From an uncultured Eubacteriales bacterium (GTDB lineage Bacteria; Bacillota; Clostridia; Christensenellales; Pumilibacteraceae), in NCBI GenBank assembly GCA_900553005.1, contig USBU01000004.1, positions 1 to 21,511 on the forward strand: a stretch of DNA of 21,511 nt, in the 5' to 3' direction. Positions 6,380 to 13,709 of this stretch are shown here, piece by piece. Within the stretch, counting starts at the first letter, position 1, and every line of letters starts with the position of its first letter. The notes under the pieces are model-generated. The model did no database searches, was not told the origin of the DNA, and worked only from the letters and a program-made list of their open reading frames with translations. Position numbers and translations under genes: made by a program.

Positions 6380-8299
6380 TCAGCGCTTTGCGACGGAGCC
6401 GACGCATTTTTTTCTGTGCTCGCTGGGAACGATCGAAAAAATCATATCCGTTGTCGCTTCAGCGTCCTCGTCGAACGCAAGGCGTCTGAGCTCCTCAAGC
6501 TGAGCGTCAAACCTTTCGCGGTCAATGTCCTCCAGCCTGTTGACAAAAACCCCCTCGTGCAGAGTGCTGTCTACCGCCTCCGTATCGTAACGCAGCTCCT
6601 CGAACATCTTTTCACCCGGCCGTAACCCCGTAACCTTTATCTGTATATCCTGCTCGGGCACAAGACCGTTGATTCGGATAAGATCGCAGGCAAGGTCGTA
6701 AATATACACCGGCTCGCCCATATCCAGCACGAAAATCTCGCCGCTGTCGGCAAAAGCTCCGGTTTGCAGCACAAGCCTGACAGCCTCGGGAATAGACATA
6801 AAATAACGCTTGATATTACGGTCGGTCAGCGTAATCGGACCGCCCTCCTTTATCTGCTGCAAAAAGATAGGAATTACGCTGCCGTTAGAGCCCAGAACGT
6901 TGCCGAATCGAACGGCCGCCATTTTCATTTTGCCAGTTTTACCGCGCGTTTCTATAAGCATTTCGGCAATTCGCTTGCTTGCGCCCATTATATTGGTCGG
7001 GTTTACGGCCTTGTCGGTGGATATCAGCACAAACTTCTTCACACCGGCCTTTTCCGCGCATTCGATAACGTTCAGCGTGCCGAAAACATTGTTTTTTATC
7101 GCTTCGGTAGCGGAGATCTCCATCATCGGCACATGCTTGTACGCGGCCGCGTGAAAAATGATATCCGGCCGGTACCGCTCCATTACCTCGCTCAGCTTAT
7201 CGCGCTCCCTGACGGTTCCCATAACCAAAGTGTAACGCGAAGTATCATATTTTTTTACGAACTCCTGATTGAGAAAAAACATTCCGTTTTCATGCTGATC
7301 GAAAATTATCAGATGTCTGCATCCGAAATTGAGCACCTGACGGCACAGCTCCGAACCTATAGAGCCCGCTCCGCCCGTCACCATGACCACCTTATCCTTA
7401 ACGGAAACGTCGATAAGCTCCTGCCTGACCTTAAACTCGTCGCGGCCCAACAGCTCCTCTATCTTTATATCGCGCAAAGACTTTACGCTGTCCGCCATCT
7501 CGCTGGCATTGGTTATGGACGGCATTATCTTGATCGGAAGATTAAAAGGCGCACAGGCGTTGTAAATGCGGCGAAGCTGAGATTTTGTTATGCTCATTAT
7601 GGCGATGACAAAAGCCTCGGCCTTGTGTCTTTCCACAATTTCCGCAAGCTTGTCCACGCCGCCCTCCACAGATATGCCGTAAATGCGCTTGTTCTGTTTT
7701 TCTTCGTCGTCGTCAACGACGGCAACGGGATAATAACCTTCCCCGGGATTATTGATAAATCTGTTGATCACCAAAGAGCCGGTATAACCCGCGCCTATAA
7801 CGATAGTGCGCTTCATGCCGGGCATGGATTTATCGTCCACCCAATATCTGACGTGCTTAAGATAGTGCAGTATCCCGTAAAAAAATCTTATCGTTCCGCT
7901 GAAAATCGCGCTGAACAGCAGATAGATGAGAATCAGCGGCACCCATACCTCAGTATCGACAACAACCTCGAGTATGATTTTAAAGACAAACAGAATAAAA
8001 AACGATGCGATGTACGAGAAAAGGAATTTGAAAAACTCCACGCGCCCCGCGTAACGCCAGATTGCGTTATAGCAATCGAATATCACCAGCATGGCCACCG
8101 TAACCACAACCGCGACTACGGCAATCGCAAGCTCGTTCTGCGCGTATCCGGCGGGCTCCTCCAGCCGGAAAAACAATATCGTTCTTGCCAGAAAAAAAGC
8201 CAGAGCCGCAAAACATATATCAAGTGCAAGCGTAATAATAATCGACCTTATACGCTTTTTTCGGCTGATATTAGGCTTATCGTGTTTTACCTTTCCCAT
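6380..8299 (-). CDS. CapD/WbpM-type membrane UDP-N-acetylglucosamine 4,6-dehydratase
   Basis: This 639-aa nucleoside-diphosphate sugar dehydratase has four N-terminal membrane helices (about 17-145), a first Rossmann-like domain (IVIGAGYTGS, 166-175) and a catalytic extended-SDR domain with NAD-binding TGGAGSIGSE (308-317). The active-site region is ISTDKAVNPTNIMGASKR (426-443). As in WbpM/FlmA-type enzymes, the usual SDR Tyr-x-x-x-Lys is Met438-x-x-x-Lys442. Such enzymes convert UDP-GlcNAc to the 4-keto-6-deoxy sugar that leads to QuiNAc, FucNAc or bacillosamine-type sugars for capsules, O-antigen or protein glycans. AAGGAAG precedes the ATG. It follows the Wzz-like gene by 40 bp and precedes uppP by 40 bp in one operon. 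The later pathway enzymes (aminotransferase or reductase) are not in the window, so the final sugar is unknown. Confidence 0.92.
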   Translation of the reverse strand: MGKVKHDKPNISRKKRIRSIIITLALDICFAALAFFLARTILFFRLEEPAGYAQNELAIAVVAVVVTVAMLVIFDCYNAIWRYAGRVEFFKFLFSYIASFFILFVFKIILEVVVDTEVWVPLILIYLLFSAIFSGTIRFFYGILHYLKHVRYWVDDKSMPGMKRTIVIGAGYTGSLVINRFINNPGEGYYPVAVVDDDEEKQNKRIYGISVEGGVDKLAEIVERHKAEAFVIAIMSITKSQLRRIYNACAPFNLPIKIMPSITNASEMADSVKSLRDIKIEELLGRDEFKVRQELIDVSVKDKVVMVTGGAGSIGSELCRQVLNFGCRHLIIFDQHENGMFFLNQEFVKKYDTSRYTLVMGTVRERDKLSEVMERYRPDIIFHAAAYKHVPMMEISATEAIKNNVFGTLNVIECAEKAGVKKFVLISTDKAVNPTNIMGASKRIAEMLIETRGKTGKMKMAAVRFGNVLGSNGSVIPIFLQQIKEGGPITLTDRNIKRYFMSIPEAVRLVLQTGAFADSGEIFVLDMGEPVYIYDLACDLIRINGLVPEQDIQIKVTGLRPGEKMFEELRYDTEAVDSTLHEGVFVNRLEDIDRERFDAQLEELRRLAFDEDAEATTDMIFSIVPSEHRKKCVGSVAKR

Positions 8300-8339
8300 A
8301 AGTATCCGTCTTCCTTATCTTGCGTCGAAATTCCGTAAT

Positions 8340-9542
8340 TCAGCCGACGTAACTGTCGGTTATATTGTAGAGCAGCGTACCCAGATAATTGCCGCCCGCC
8401 CCGCTTATCTCATCAACGGCCTTAGTAAAGCTTTTAGCGCCCGTATCCGCCTGATTGACAACAAGACAAACCTGCGAAACCTTACCGGACACATACCCCA
8501 AAACGCCCTTCGATTTATTATCGTAAACGTAAACCTTAAGCGTGCCGTCGGCATCGCTTTCAAAACGGTCGCGCCAGTCGAACACAACCTCGTTATTGTC
8601 GCCTTCAAGCTCATACACTTTGACGCTTCTGCCCGCTTTCTTCGCAAAATCCGCGAAAGCCGCGGCAAAGTTTTTGAGATTTTCATCGGCATTGACGTCC
8701 GACAACAGCAACGAATCGACTCCGCTCGCATTGACTGCGGTAAGCAAAGAAATAAGCGCGCCGCCGTCCCCGCAGTTTTTTTCGGCCGAAATGACCTTTG
8801 CTTTATCCGCGGGAAGAATATAGGCAACGCTCTTTATCCTGGGATCGAAAACATAAACAAGCGTAGCTATTACCATGCCGGCGGCAAATCCGCCAAGCAG
8901 TCCTATAAACATATATACGAAAAGAGAGGGCTTGTTATTGCTTTCGACAATCTTACTCATTGCCTCGGTATCAAAATTTTTCATAACGGGCGAAACTATA
9001 AGCGCCTTATTGTCGCCGGCAAGCTCCGGATAAGATGCGGTAATCTTTGCGACCGCGTTTTTAAGATACTGATCGACCACGTTTACGGCGGCGGCCTCAT
9101 CTGCCTCAGACCTTATGTCGTAAGCAAAATCCACCTTAACGAAATTGTTTTCGCTTGTGACGACCAGATGATTGAAAAACTTATCCTTTTTGTCCGACGT
9201 TTTCTTTTCCCCGGCGTATATCTGATCGCTTACAGCCGTAAAGGTCTCGGTTTTTAGTATCGACTCGGTAGCCGTCTGCACAATAGCCTTGGCCGTGTCG
9301 TTGTAAAAATCATAATCTATGACCGTATCGCCCTTAATAATGTCGCCGTTTTTTTCCAAAAGATACACGTATTCCAGCGTATTGAATTTTATAGTCCCCT
9401 CGTAAACCGCTATATTCGTCGTTTTAAACGAAAGCGAATAATAAGCCCCTATGCCTCCGCCGATCAGGACGCACAACGCAACGATTATCCACTTTCTCAA
9501 TATATAGATAAAATAATTTCTGAACGAAAATTCCTTTTCCAT
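8340..9542 (-). CDS. Wzz-like chain-length/capsule co-polymerase fused to a degenerate BY-kinase domain
   Basis: This 400-aa protein has the polysaccharide co-polymerase layout: a short cytoplasmic N-terminus, TM1 (about 17-35), an extracytoplasmic helical region (about 36-205), TM2 (about 207-230) and the typical exit VYVFDPRIKS. Such proteins set the polymer length made by Wzy-type polymerases. Residues about 250-395 follow the order of a CpsD/Wzc bacterial tyrosine kinase: a strand (VDSLLLSDV), a helix (NLKNFAAAFADFAKKAG), then YVYDNKSK...VCLVVNQADTGAKSFTKAVDEI and LGTLLYNI. However, the Walker A glycines and lysine are replaced by SDVNADENLKN and no tyrosine cluster closes the protein. 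It therefore looks like a pseudokinase tail. It is the first gene of the operon, about 135 nt after a perfect promoter, with a GGAG site 8 nt before the ATG. The kinase homology is judged by eye. Confidence 0.78.
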   Translation of the reverse strand: MEKEFSFRNYFIYILRKWIIVALCVLIGGGIGAYYSLSFKTTNIAVYEGTIKFNTLEYVYLLEKNGDIIKGDTVIDYDFYNDTAKAIVQTATESILKTETFTAVSDQIYAGEKKTSDKKDKFFNHLVVTSENNFVKVDFAYDIRSEADEAAAVNVVDQYLKNAVAKITASYPELAGDNKALIVSPVMKNFDTEAMSKIVESNNKPSLFVYMFIGLLGGFAAGMVIATLVYVFDPRIKSVAYILPADKAKVISAEKNCGDGGALISLLTAVNASGVDSLLLSDVNADENLKNFAAAFADFAKKAGRSVKVYELEGDNNEVVFDWRDRFESDADGTLKVYVYDNKSKGVLGYVSGKVSQVCLVVNQADTGAKSFTKAVDEISGAGGNYLGTLLYNITDSYVG

Positions 9543-9685
9543 AATTTCGTCTCCGATACCGTATTTTAATTATCCCGCACCGTGCTTTAACCGGCCGGTC
9601 GGAAGACGCTTGCAAGTACAACTGAATCCGGAGAAGCGCGGCCGCAAAAAGAAACAGCGGCGCAGCTTTAAAACGCGTCTTTTTT

Positions 9686-9714
9686 ATTATAGCCTTACAG
9701 TCGTCGTTTGTCAA
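9686..9714 (-). promoter_or_regulatory. Consensus sigma-A promoter of the surface-glycan operon
   Basis: The minus strand has TTGACA (9714-9709), a 17-bp spacer and TATAAT (9691-9686), a perfect match to the vegetative consensus. The transcript would begin near 9679, giving a leader of about 135 nt before the Wzz-like ATG at 9542. Confidence 0.85.
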
Positions 9715-9815
9715 CAACTTAAAGCGCTAAAACGGCCTTATCTGCGAGCGTCATGAACGACAGCCGAAACGGGCAAATAACCTTTGCGAGCAAATAAAAA
9801 TTTTGGTAAATCATA

Positions 9816-9844
9816 TTGACAAAAAATATTTTACATTATATAAT
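9816..9844 (+). promoter_or_regulatory. Consensus sigma-A promoter of the lipoprotein pair
   Basis: TTGACA (9816-9821), a 17-bp spacer rich in A and T and TATAAT (9839-9844) match the vegetative consensus perfectly. Transcription would begin near 9851, about 145 nt before the first lipoprotein ATG. Confidence 0.87.
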
Positions 9845-9891
9845 TCATAATATAATATAAGGCTGTGAAAATATACGTTTTTTTCGCCGCC

Positions 9892-9956
9892 CGTTTATCG
9901 CATAAACGAAAAGTTACATCAATACCGGATAATACGGGCTTAATTCGTATTTTTTC
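9892..9956 (+). other. Two small hairpins in the lipoprotein 5' leader
   Basis: CGTTTA (9892-9897) pairs with TAAACG (9903-9908) around a 5-nt loop. Further on, AATACG (9931-9936) pairs with CGTATT (9946-9951) and is followed by more T, an attenuator-like shape but with only a six-pair stem. No known riboswitch class is recognised. They may just help to protect the mRNA. Confidence 0.3.
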
Positions 9957-9981
9957 GCGCATGTATTAATTATTGATAAAG

Positions 9982-9988
9982 AAAGGAG
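9982..9988 (+). promoter_or_regulatory. Ribosome binding site deciding the first lipoprotein start
   Basis: AAAGGAG lies 8 nt before ATG 9997. The in-frame TTG at 9973 would put this site inside the coding region and add eight residues before a standard MKKK signal peptide, so ATG 9997 is chosen. Confidence 0.85.
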
Positions 9989-9996
9989 TACTGTTA

Positions 9997-11763
9997 ATGA
10001 AAAAGAAAACAGCGGCCTTGGCTTTGATCGTTTGTCTTTTGTGCGTGCCGATTCTCGCCTCCTGCGGCGACGGCATCGCCAAAACGAAGAAGCTGAAGCT
10101 GGACGATTACGCGTATTCGATTGCCGACGCGACCGAAAGCGGAATGGTACAAAAATCCCGGCATGAACTGAGCGCGCTTACAAAGCTTGACATAGACGGC
10201 ATGCAAGACTTACGCTCGGATTCCGAAGTCAAAATCGTGACGCAAGCCGGAAAAACGGGAGCTTACAACGCCAAAACGGGAAAATTTATAGTCGCGCCGA
10301 CAGAAAACACGTCCGTCAGGAATGATTTTTACGTTTCGGGAGCATATCACGCCGTAATTACCGAGAAGTACGGCGCAGACACCAAAACGACGGTATACGC
10401 AAACGACGGCACGGCTCTCCTGCCCGAAAACATTTACGATTCGGTTTCCGTTTCGGCATCCGCGGATAAATTTTACAACGGAGAAAAAATTGCCGGCCAA
10501 ATTGAGTTTTTATCCTCCGGCGCAAGCGCCGCGGGAATAATTTATCTGATCTTTGACGATAACGGATATCTTAAAACCGTGTCCGCGGCGGATTTGACGT
10601 CCGAACCGGCCGTCGGCGATACGGTTAACCGGCGCAGAGAATATCTTTTAAATGATTTTACCGGCTTTAACGGCGTTTATGAAAAAGACGACGCGTTTTT
10701 AAATGATTACAGGCTGTCATACGAGCAGACCGAATCGGGAGGAGGTAAATATTATTTCCGCAAAGGCGACAAAACTACGACGCTGACTTTACCCTCATAT
10801 CGCAGCAACGTTTTGTATATAAACGGAAAAGTGTTTTATAATCTCCGCAAGGCTCTGCCCTACGAGCAGGAAAAGGACTACGATTTTGTTACTACCGATT
10901 CGGACGATTTTACCCAAACGACAAAATACGAGGATAAATACTACGCTTTCGATATCGCCAAGGGTAAAACCAAGCAAATCAAGCTGAATTACTCTATCCT
11001 GAGCGCAAAGCCCTTGTATAATCAAAACAAAGGCGTTTACGACGCGCTGTCGGTAACGGCCGTGGTCAAAAAGGACGGGATAGCCACGTTCGGCAACAGT
11101 GCGGATACCCGATCCTACATTATAGACAGGGACGGCAAGGTGGGCTTTGATTTTTCCTCCTTCTCGACCGCGGCGCCGACGTTTGTTAAATTGACGGACG
11201 ACCGTTATCTGACCGCGGCGCATATCATTAACGGTAAAGGCGAAACGGTCGCCGAAATACGCGGCGTCACTGCAATTTCCGAAGAAAACGGACTTATAAT
11301 TTTGAAAAACGCCGACAACAAATACGGCGCGGCTGATTTCGACGGAAAACTTGTGCTTCCCTTCAATTACGGCAGCATGGATTTTTACGGAAATAAATTT
11401 TACGCGGCCGTTCAAACGCTTGCTTTAAGCGAAAACAGACTGGTTTCCCTCGACAAGCCGGCCGGGCTTACGCTTGAGGAAGCGCTTACAGGACTTGCCG
11501 CGGACGAACATATAGGCTCGGTTTACAGCGGCGCCGGACTGATCCAAACCATGCGCAACTTTACAGACGGTAACGTTAACGGCGTTAAGTACGCATTTTA
11601 TAATTACAGCGGCAAAAAGCTGATCGAAGTTTCGGGAACGTCCGGCTCGTGCGATTTAGAAATATACGACGGCTTCGGAAGCAACGTAATAACGGAGCTG
11701 GGATATTATAACGCTTCGGGAAATTACGTAACCGAATATTATTCTTCCGTACAATCGAATTAA
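9997..11763 (+). CDS. Secreted lipoprotein with WG-repeat-like segments, paralogue 1
   Basis: This 588-aa protein begins with a lipoprotein signal peptide: MKKK, a hydrophobic core and a lipobox LASC, with Cys23 as the lipidation site. The mature part is a large extracellular domain with no catalytic motif that I recognise. Segments such as NKYGAADFDGKLVLPFNYGSM and similar shorter ones resemble WG (KWG) repeats, beta-rich units of about 20-25 residues found in many secreted Firmicute proteins; YIIDRDGKVGFDF is another such turn. It aligns by eye with the next gene (KLKLDDY with AIKLADY near the N-terminus; KLTDDRYL with KLNDDRFM in the second half) and has the same length, so the two arose by tandem duplication. 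It is the first gene after a perfect promoter. The function is unknown; a surface binding or envelope role is only a guess. Confidence 0.85.
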   Translation: MKKKTAALALIVCLLCVPILASCGDGIAKTKKLKLDDYAYSIADATESGMVQKSRHELSALTKLDIDGMQDLRSDSEVKIVTQAGKTGAYNAKTGKFIVAPTENTSVRNDFYVSGAYHAVITEKYGADTKTTVYANDGTALLPENIYDSVSVSASADKFYNGEKIAGQIEFLSSGASAAGIIYLIFDDNGYLKTVSAADLTSEPAVGDTVNRRREYLLNDFTGFNGVYEKDDAFLNDYRLSYEQTESGGGKYYFRKGDKTTTLTLPSYRSNVLYINGKVFYNLRKALPYEQEKDYDFVTTDSDDFTQTTKYEDKYYAFDIAKGKTKQIKLNYSILSAKPLYNQNKGVYDALSVTAVVKKDGIATFGNSADTRSYIIDRDGKVGFDFSSFSTAAPTFVKLTDDRYLTAAHIINGKGETVAEIRGVTAISEENGLIILKNADNKYGAADFDGKLVLPFNYGSMDFYGNKFYAAVQTLALSENRLVSLDKPAGLTLEEALTGLAADEHIGSVYSGAGLIQTMRNFTDGNVNGVKYAFYNYSGKKLIEVSGTSGSCDLEIYDGFGSNVITELGYYNASGNYVTEYYSSVQSN

Positions 11764-11776
11764 AGGAGATTATAAT

Positions 11777-13543
11777 ATGAAAAAGAAAATAATACTGCTA
11801 GTATTGATCGTCGCGCTGCTGGCGCTTCCGCTCACGGCTTGCGGCGGGGAAAAGAAAGCGCCCACCGCAAAAGCCATCAAGCTTGCCGATTACTCGGTAA
11901 CGCTGGACGCAAAACAGAACGGCCGCGAAATATATACGGAAAATACCGGATATACTGCGGCAAACAAGCTGAACGGAATCGCGGCAAACGCAAACAGCTA
12001 CGGAATAACCGCGCTTTTCAACAGCGAAACGCAGAAATATACGCTTTACGACCTTAACAACGGTCAGACGCTTATGAGCGGACAGGAATTCAGCAATATA
12101 AGCCTTGACGGCGCAACGGGCTGCTTTAAGCTTATGAACTACGATGCCGCCGGCAATACAAACAAATGGGGCGTAGCAGACTGGACCGGCACGAAAATGC
12201 TTATGGATATGACCGAAATCTCCGCCTACTCAAGCGTAACCATCGAAACGATGGATAACTGTTACGTCGGAAACGAAATTTACCCTGCCGAAATCCTGAA
12301 AATACAATATACTCCCGCGGGCGCGGACACGGCCGTCAGCAAATACTTCAGAATCCTTGCGGAAGACATGTTCAGCGCTCCCTCGATCGACAGCGTAGAA
12401 GAAAACAAGCTTAATATCGGCAGCCCCTCTTCCGTCGGTTCCGCAGTTTCGGCGATTGAAAGAGCTCCCGTTTACCAAAGAGCGGCGTCCGTCAAATCCG
12501 TTTACGGCGATATGGACTCGTATTCATACTCCGTCAACCTGATAAATTACGAAAACTTTATGAAAGCCGCTCTGACCTTTTACGACGGAGACGCTCAAAA
12601 AGGGACGGTAAATATCAAAAACGGCTTTATAATAGGCTTTATCGAAAAATATTTGTATTACGCCGAGGTTGAAACTCTGCCCTACGACGCCGAATCCGGA
12701 TATAACGTTTATCAGCAGACCGGCGACAGCTTTACGTCCGTCAGCAAAATGAATTTTACTTACTACAGATACGACGTTATCAAAAACAAGCTTAAAAAAA
12801 TCAATCCCGGATACATAATACTGCCCGAGGACCTCGACAATCTTTACAATTACTCCGACAAAAAGTTTGACGCGGCAACGGTGCAGGCGATAAATCTGGT
12901 TGACGGCGTGGCGACGCTGAACGACTCGGCCGATTACAAAACCTATGTAGTCAATTCCGACCTGAAAGTCATCGCCGACTTAAGCGAAAAGCCCTTCCGC
13001 CTTTCCTCAATAGTCAAGCTGAACGACGACCGCTTTATGATCAGCGACGACGGCGTCAATTATATAGTCGACAAAAAACTTAACGAAATCGCGTCTTTCA
13101 GCAGCTCATCGGCGTATAGAATTTATAAGAGTTCTCAGCTCATCGCGTATTCCGACAACGGCCGCTACATGGCCGTCGATTTCAACGGAAGCGTAGTTTT
13201 CGAGCCGAAATACAGCTCGCTTGAATTCTACGGCGGAGTTGCTCTTACCGACATAATGGGCGTAAGCTCCGACAACGAGGACTATCTTGTTTCCAGAGAC
13301 AACCTTGCGGGCTCTGCGGCAAGCGCGCTGATCGGCGACAACGAAACGATGATTTTCTCCGATTACGGAATCATTGTCAAGAAAAATGCCGAAAACAAAA
13401 TCACGGTTTATAATTATAAAGGCGTTGAATTATTATCCGCAGATAATGTCAGCTCTGTAAACGCTTATAAGATCATAGGCGAAAAGCTGCTGTTTACCGC
13501 TTCGCTGACGGAAGGCGGATCCGCATCCTATCTCTTCACTTAA
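11777..13543 (+). CDS. Secreted lipoprotein with WG-repeat-like segments, paralogue 2
   Basis: This 588-aa protein has a lipoprotein signal with lipobox LTAC (Cys22 lipidated), then a Gly/Lys-rich linker and a beta-rich extracellular body. It is the tandem paralogue of the gene before it. Shared landmarks in the same order are IKLADY after the linker, TYYRYDVIKNKLKKI (compare KYYAFDIAKGKTKQI), VDGVATLNDSADYKTYVV (compare the KDGIATFGNSAD segment), KLNDDRFM and the WG-like RYMAVDFNGSVVFEPKYSSL. Identity looks low, so the duplication is old. The 13-bp gap to gene 1 holds AAAGGAG, which overlaps the upstream stop, so both are on one mRNA. A strong terminator follows. The function is not known. 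Confidence 0.85.
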   Translation: MKKKIILLVLIVALLALPLTACGGEKKAPTAKAIKLADYSVTLDAKQNGREIYTENTGYTAANKLNGIAANANSYGITALFNSETQKYTLYDLNNGQTLMSGQEFSNISLDGATGCFKLMNYDAAGNTNKWGVADWTGTKMLMDMTEISAYSSVTIETMDNCYVGNEIYPAEILKIQYTPAGADTAVSKYFRILAEDMFSAPSIDSVEENKLNIGSPSSVGSAVSAIERAPVYQRAASVKSVYGDMDSYSYSVNLINYENFMKAALTFYDGDAQKGTVNIKNGFIIGFIEKYLYYAEVETLPYDAESGYNVYQQTGDSFTSVSKMNFTYYRYDVIKNKLKKINPGYIILPEDLDNLYNYSDKKFDAATVQAINLVDGVATLNDSADYKTYVVNSDLKVIADLSEKPFRLSSIVKLNDDRFMISDDGVNYIVDKKLNEIASFSSSSAYRIYKSSQLIAYSDNGRYMAVDFNGSVVFEPKYSSLEFYGGVALTDIMGVSSDNEDYLVSRDNLAGSAASALIGDNETMIFSDYGIIVKKNAENKITVYNYKGVELLSADNVSSVNAYKIIGEKLLFTASLTEGGSASYLFT

Positions 13544-13570
13544 AGAAATCTGAAAAAACTTAAACAAATC

Positions 13571-13605
13571 AAAGCCCCTGAAGCATAAATGTTTCAGGGG
13601 CTTTT
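13571..13605 (+). terminator. Strong intrinsic terminator after the lipoprotein pair
   Basis: AAAGCCCCTGAAGCA (13571-13585) and TGTTTCAGGGGCTTT (13590-13604) pair almost completely around a TAAA loop (one G-U pair), with T continuing at the end. On the minus strand the stem is followed by CTTTGATTTG, so it can also serve, less well, as the terminator of the convergent kdp operon, whose last stop is at 13710. The bases 13606-13709 hold no gene. Confidence 0.9.
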
Positions 13606-13709
13606 ACCTTATAAATATCTTCTGCTCTTTAAGCATATCAACCAAAAAAATCTTCGTAACCGTAAAAACATGCTAGGCTATCGAGCCGGCCGCACTCAAA
13701 AGAGAGCTC

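Larger units (their letters stand above)
9543..9996. other. 454-bp divergent intergenic region with both leaders
   Basis: No gene is visible here. It holds two outward-facing consensus promoters (described separately) about 100 bp apart, and each gene has a leader of roughly 135-145 nt. The minus-strand leader is GC-rich and contains a palindrome ACCGGCCGGT and pairable GACGC/GCGTC. Just upstream of the plus promoter, GCAAATAA occurs twice 17 bp apart (9773 and 9790) and TGCGAGC occurs twice (9743 and 9785). These short repeats could be regulator sites, but chance is not excluded. Confidence 0.6.

Noticed and set aside
6764..8338. 524-codon open frame on the plus strand opposite the dehydratase gene
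   Set aside because: It lies antisense to a gene with clear family motifs and has a composition typical of a reverse-frame shadow, without known domains or a ribosome binding site.
8091..9257. 388-codon open frame on the plus strand opposite the Wzz-like gene
   Set aside because: It is antisense to the well-supported Wzz-like gene and has no recognisable motifs.
13606..13709. Remnant of the KdpD membrane or kinase part downstream of the kdpD-like gene
   Set aside because: Only about 100 bp separate the stop from the shared terminator, and no kinase H, N or G box can be read in any frame.
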